Assembly (NCBI GenBank): GCA_949825065.1
Contig: OX463842.1
Coordinates: 36,451,323-36,515,322, forward strand
Direction: 5' to 3'
From: Odontocerum albicorne
Taxonomy: Eukaryota > Arthropoda > Insecta > Trichoptera > Odontoceridae
Length of the DNA: 64,000 nt
This document shows, piece by piece, positions 63,058 through 64,000 of the stretch (the stretch's first letter is position 1; each line of letters starts with the position of its first letter). The translations under genes were made by a program, and so were the position numbers. The notes under the pieces are model-generated. The model was not told where the DNA came from. It did not search any database and saw only the letters and a list, made by a program, of their open reading frames with translations.

Positions 63058-63179
63058 TACATAATGGTTGGCCAACTGGCTACATTGTATCACTAATGTA
63101 ATGTGACTTTCTGTAAAGTTGTAATTTATGCCATGAAAATATTGAAAATGCTTCTTATTAAATGTTTAATAAATTTGTG

Positions 63180-64000
63180 AAGTTTGTACAAAAATAGTTT
63201 ATCACAAAATTTTACTTGAAAGGTATGTTGAATCAGAAAATTGCAGTTGTAAACCTTAGTTAATTACAATTTCTTGAAGCACTATTTTTTACAACTTTTC
63301 AAATATTTATTGAATGATACATAAACTTTAAACATTTGAGAATCCCTATAATGGACACTTAATAATCATAAAACGAAAAGCTTTTACATGAAATTGTATC
63401 CTCTTATTCAGTTTTTTTCAATCTATAAAAAACTTATATATGTCACTTTTCATTTATTTCCTTTGTTAATTAGTATTTATGGTTTGGGAAGTTTTTTAAA
63501 TTACACTACTTGAGTTTAAATTGGATATTTCAATGAAAACTTATGAAATATTATTATCTTGAATTTTTAACTATTAATGAATTATTATGTAACTTCAGTG
63601 CTATCATTATACTCAACACATTTAAATTTTTCAATGGTGAAAACCTTAGACTAGATTTAGTTTTTTTTTCAGTGATAATTATTATAATTAACCTTTTTAC
63701 GGCGAAAGCTCGAGTATCTTTGGTGTGTCACACAGGCGGCGGTGTTTTACGTCTATAAATTTATATTGTATCTACATACAAATATGACTCACCATTATCC
63801 CGAAGCTGAGTGCTGTGGAACTGTGCGCCGATGCATTTTTTAGCTGACACTACGTAATATTAGAAAATATTCTTATAACACTATTATACAAATAACGTAT
63901 AATTCTGGTACATTTGTATCTACCCAGCGTTGAATTCGTGATTTAGCGGAATATTCCTTACTCAATTTTTTAAAATTATGAAATTGGTTAGTCTGTTGTG
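63180..64000. other. Intergenic DNA to the window end, nothing assigned
   Basis: AT-rich except for a small GC-richer patch at 63700-63760. No gene or repeat recognised. Confidence 0.4.

Overview
The window is AT-rich nuclear DNA from an arthropod, very probably an insect. Evidence: spliced genes with GT-AG introns, an insect-like phosphorylase kinase alpha subunit, many mariner-type transposons, and tRNA-derived SINEs on both strands. The order cannot be fixed from this sequence; transposon content is compatible with a hemimetabolous insect, but that is a guess. I see no bacterial operons, CRISPR array or rRNA.

Layout. 1-8.5 kb: accessory DNA with SINE copies, a jockey-like LINE piece, mariner debris, a GC-richer promoter-like patch near 1.7-2.0 kb, and an almost intact mariner (6440-7770). 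8.5-12.3 kb: a complete five-exon mRpL28 gene (plus strand; mitochondrial large-ribosomal-subunit protein), with a tandemly amplified Tigger-like MITE in its third intron. 12.4-19.2 kb: LINE debris and an internally deleted piggyBac-like element containing a TA/ACATAT microsatellite. 19.3-58.9 kb (minus strand): one gene about 39.6 kb long for the alpha regulatory subunit of phosphorylase kinase. I could join 17 coding exon positions in frame (1,250 codons plus stop), from the conserved [11 protein letters not shown] start to a C-terminal CSIS (CaaX-type) end. Position 5 is present twice, as two different 148-bp exons with the same phases (5a and 5b), which looks like mutually exclusive splicing. 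61.8-62.8 kb: a single-exon, secreted-type, Ser/Thr/Asn-rich type I membrane protein on the plus strand, divergent from the kinase gene.

The kinase introns are a transposon trap: at least five mariner-like elements (one nested inside another, one a foldback form), a DD37D Tc1/mariner-like copy, pogo- and hAT-type MITEs, eight 3' ends of one LINE family, and SINEs. The most notable arrangement is a pair of nearly identical 1,288-bp mariner copies in opposite orientation, one on each side of the alternative exon pair.

mRpL28 and the kinase gene converge. The kinase gene and the membrane-protein gene diverge across about 2.9 kb of repeat-rich DNA. There is no sign that the three genes work in one pathway.
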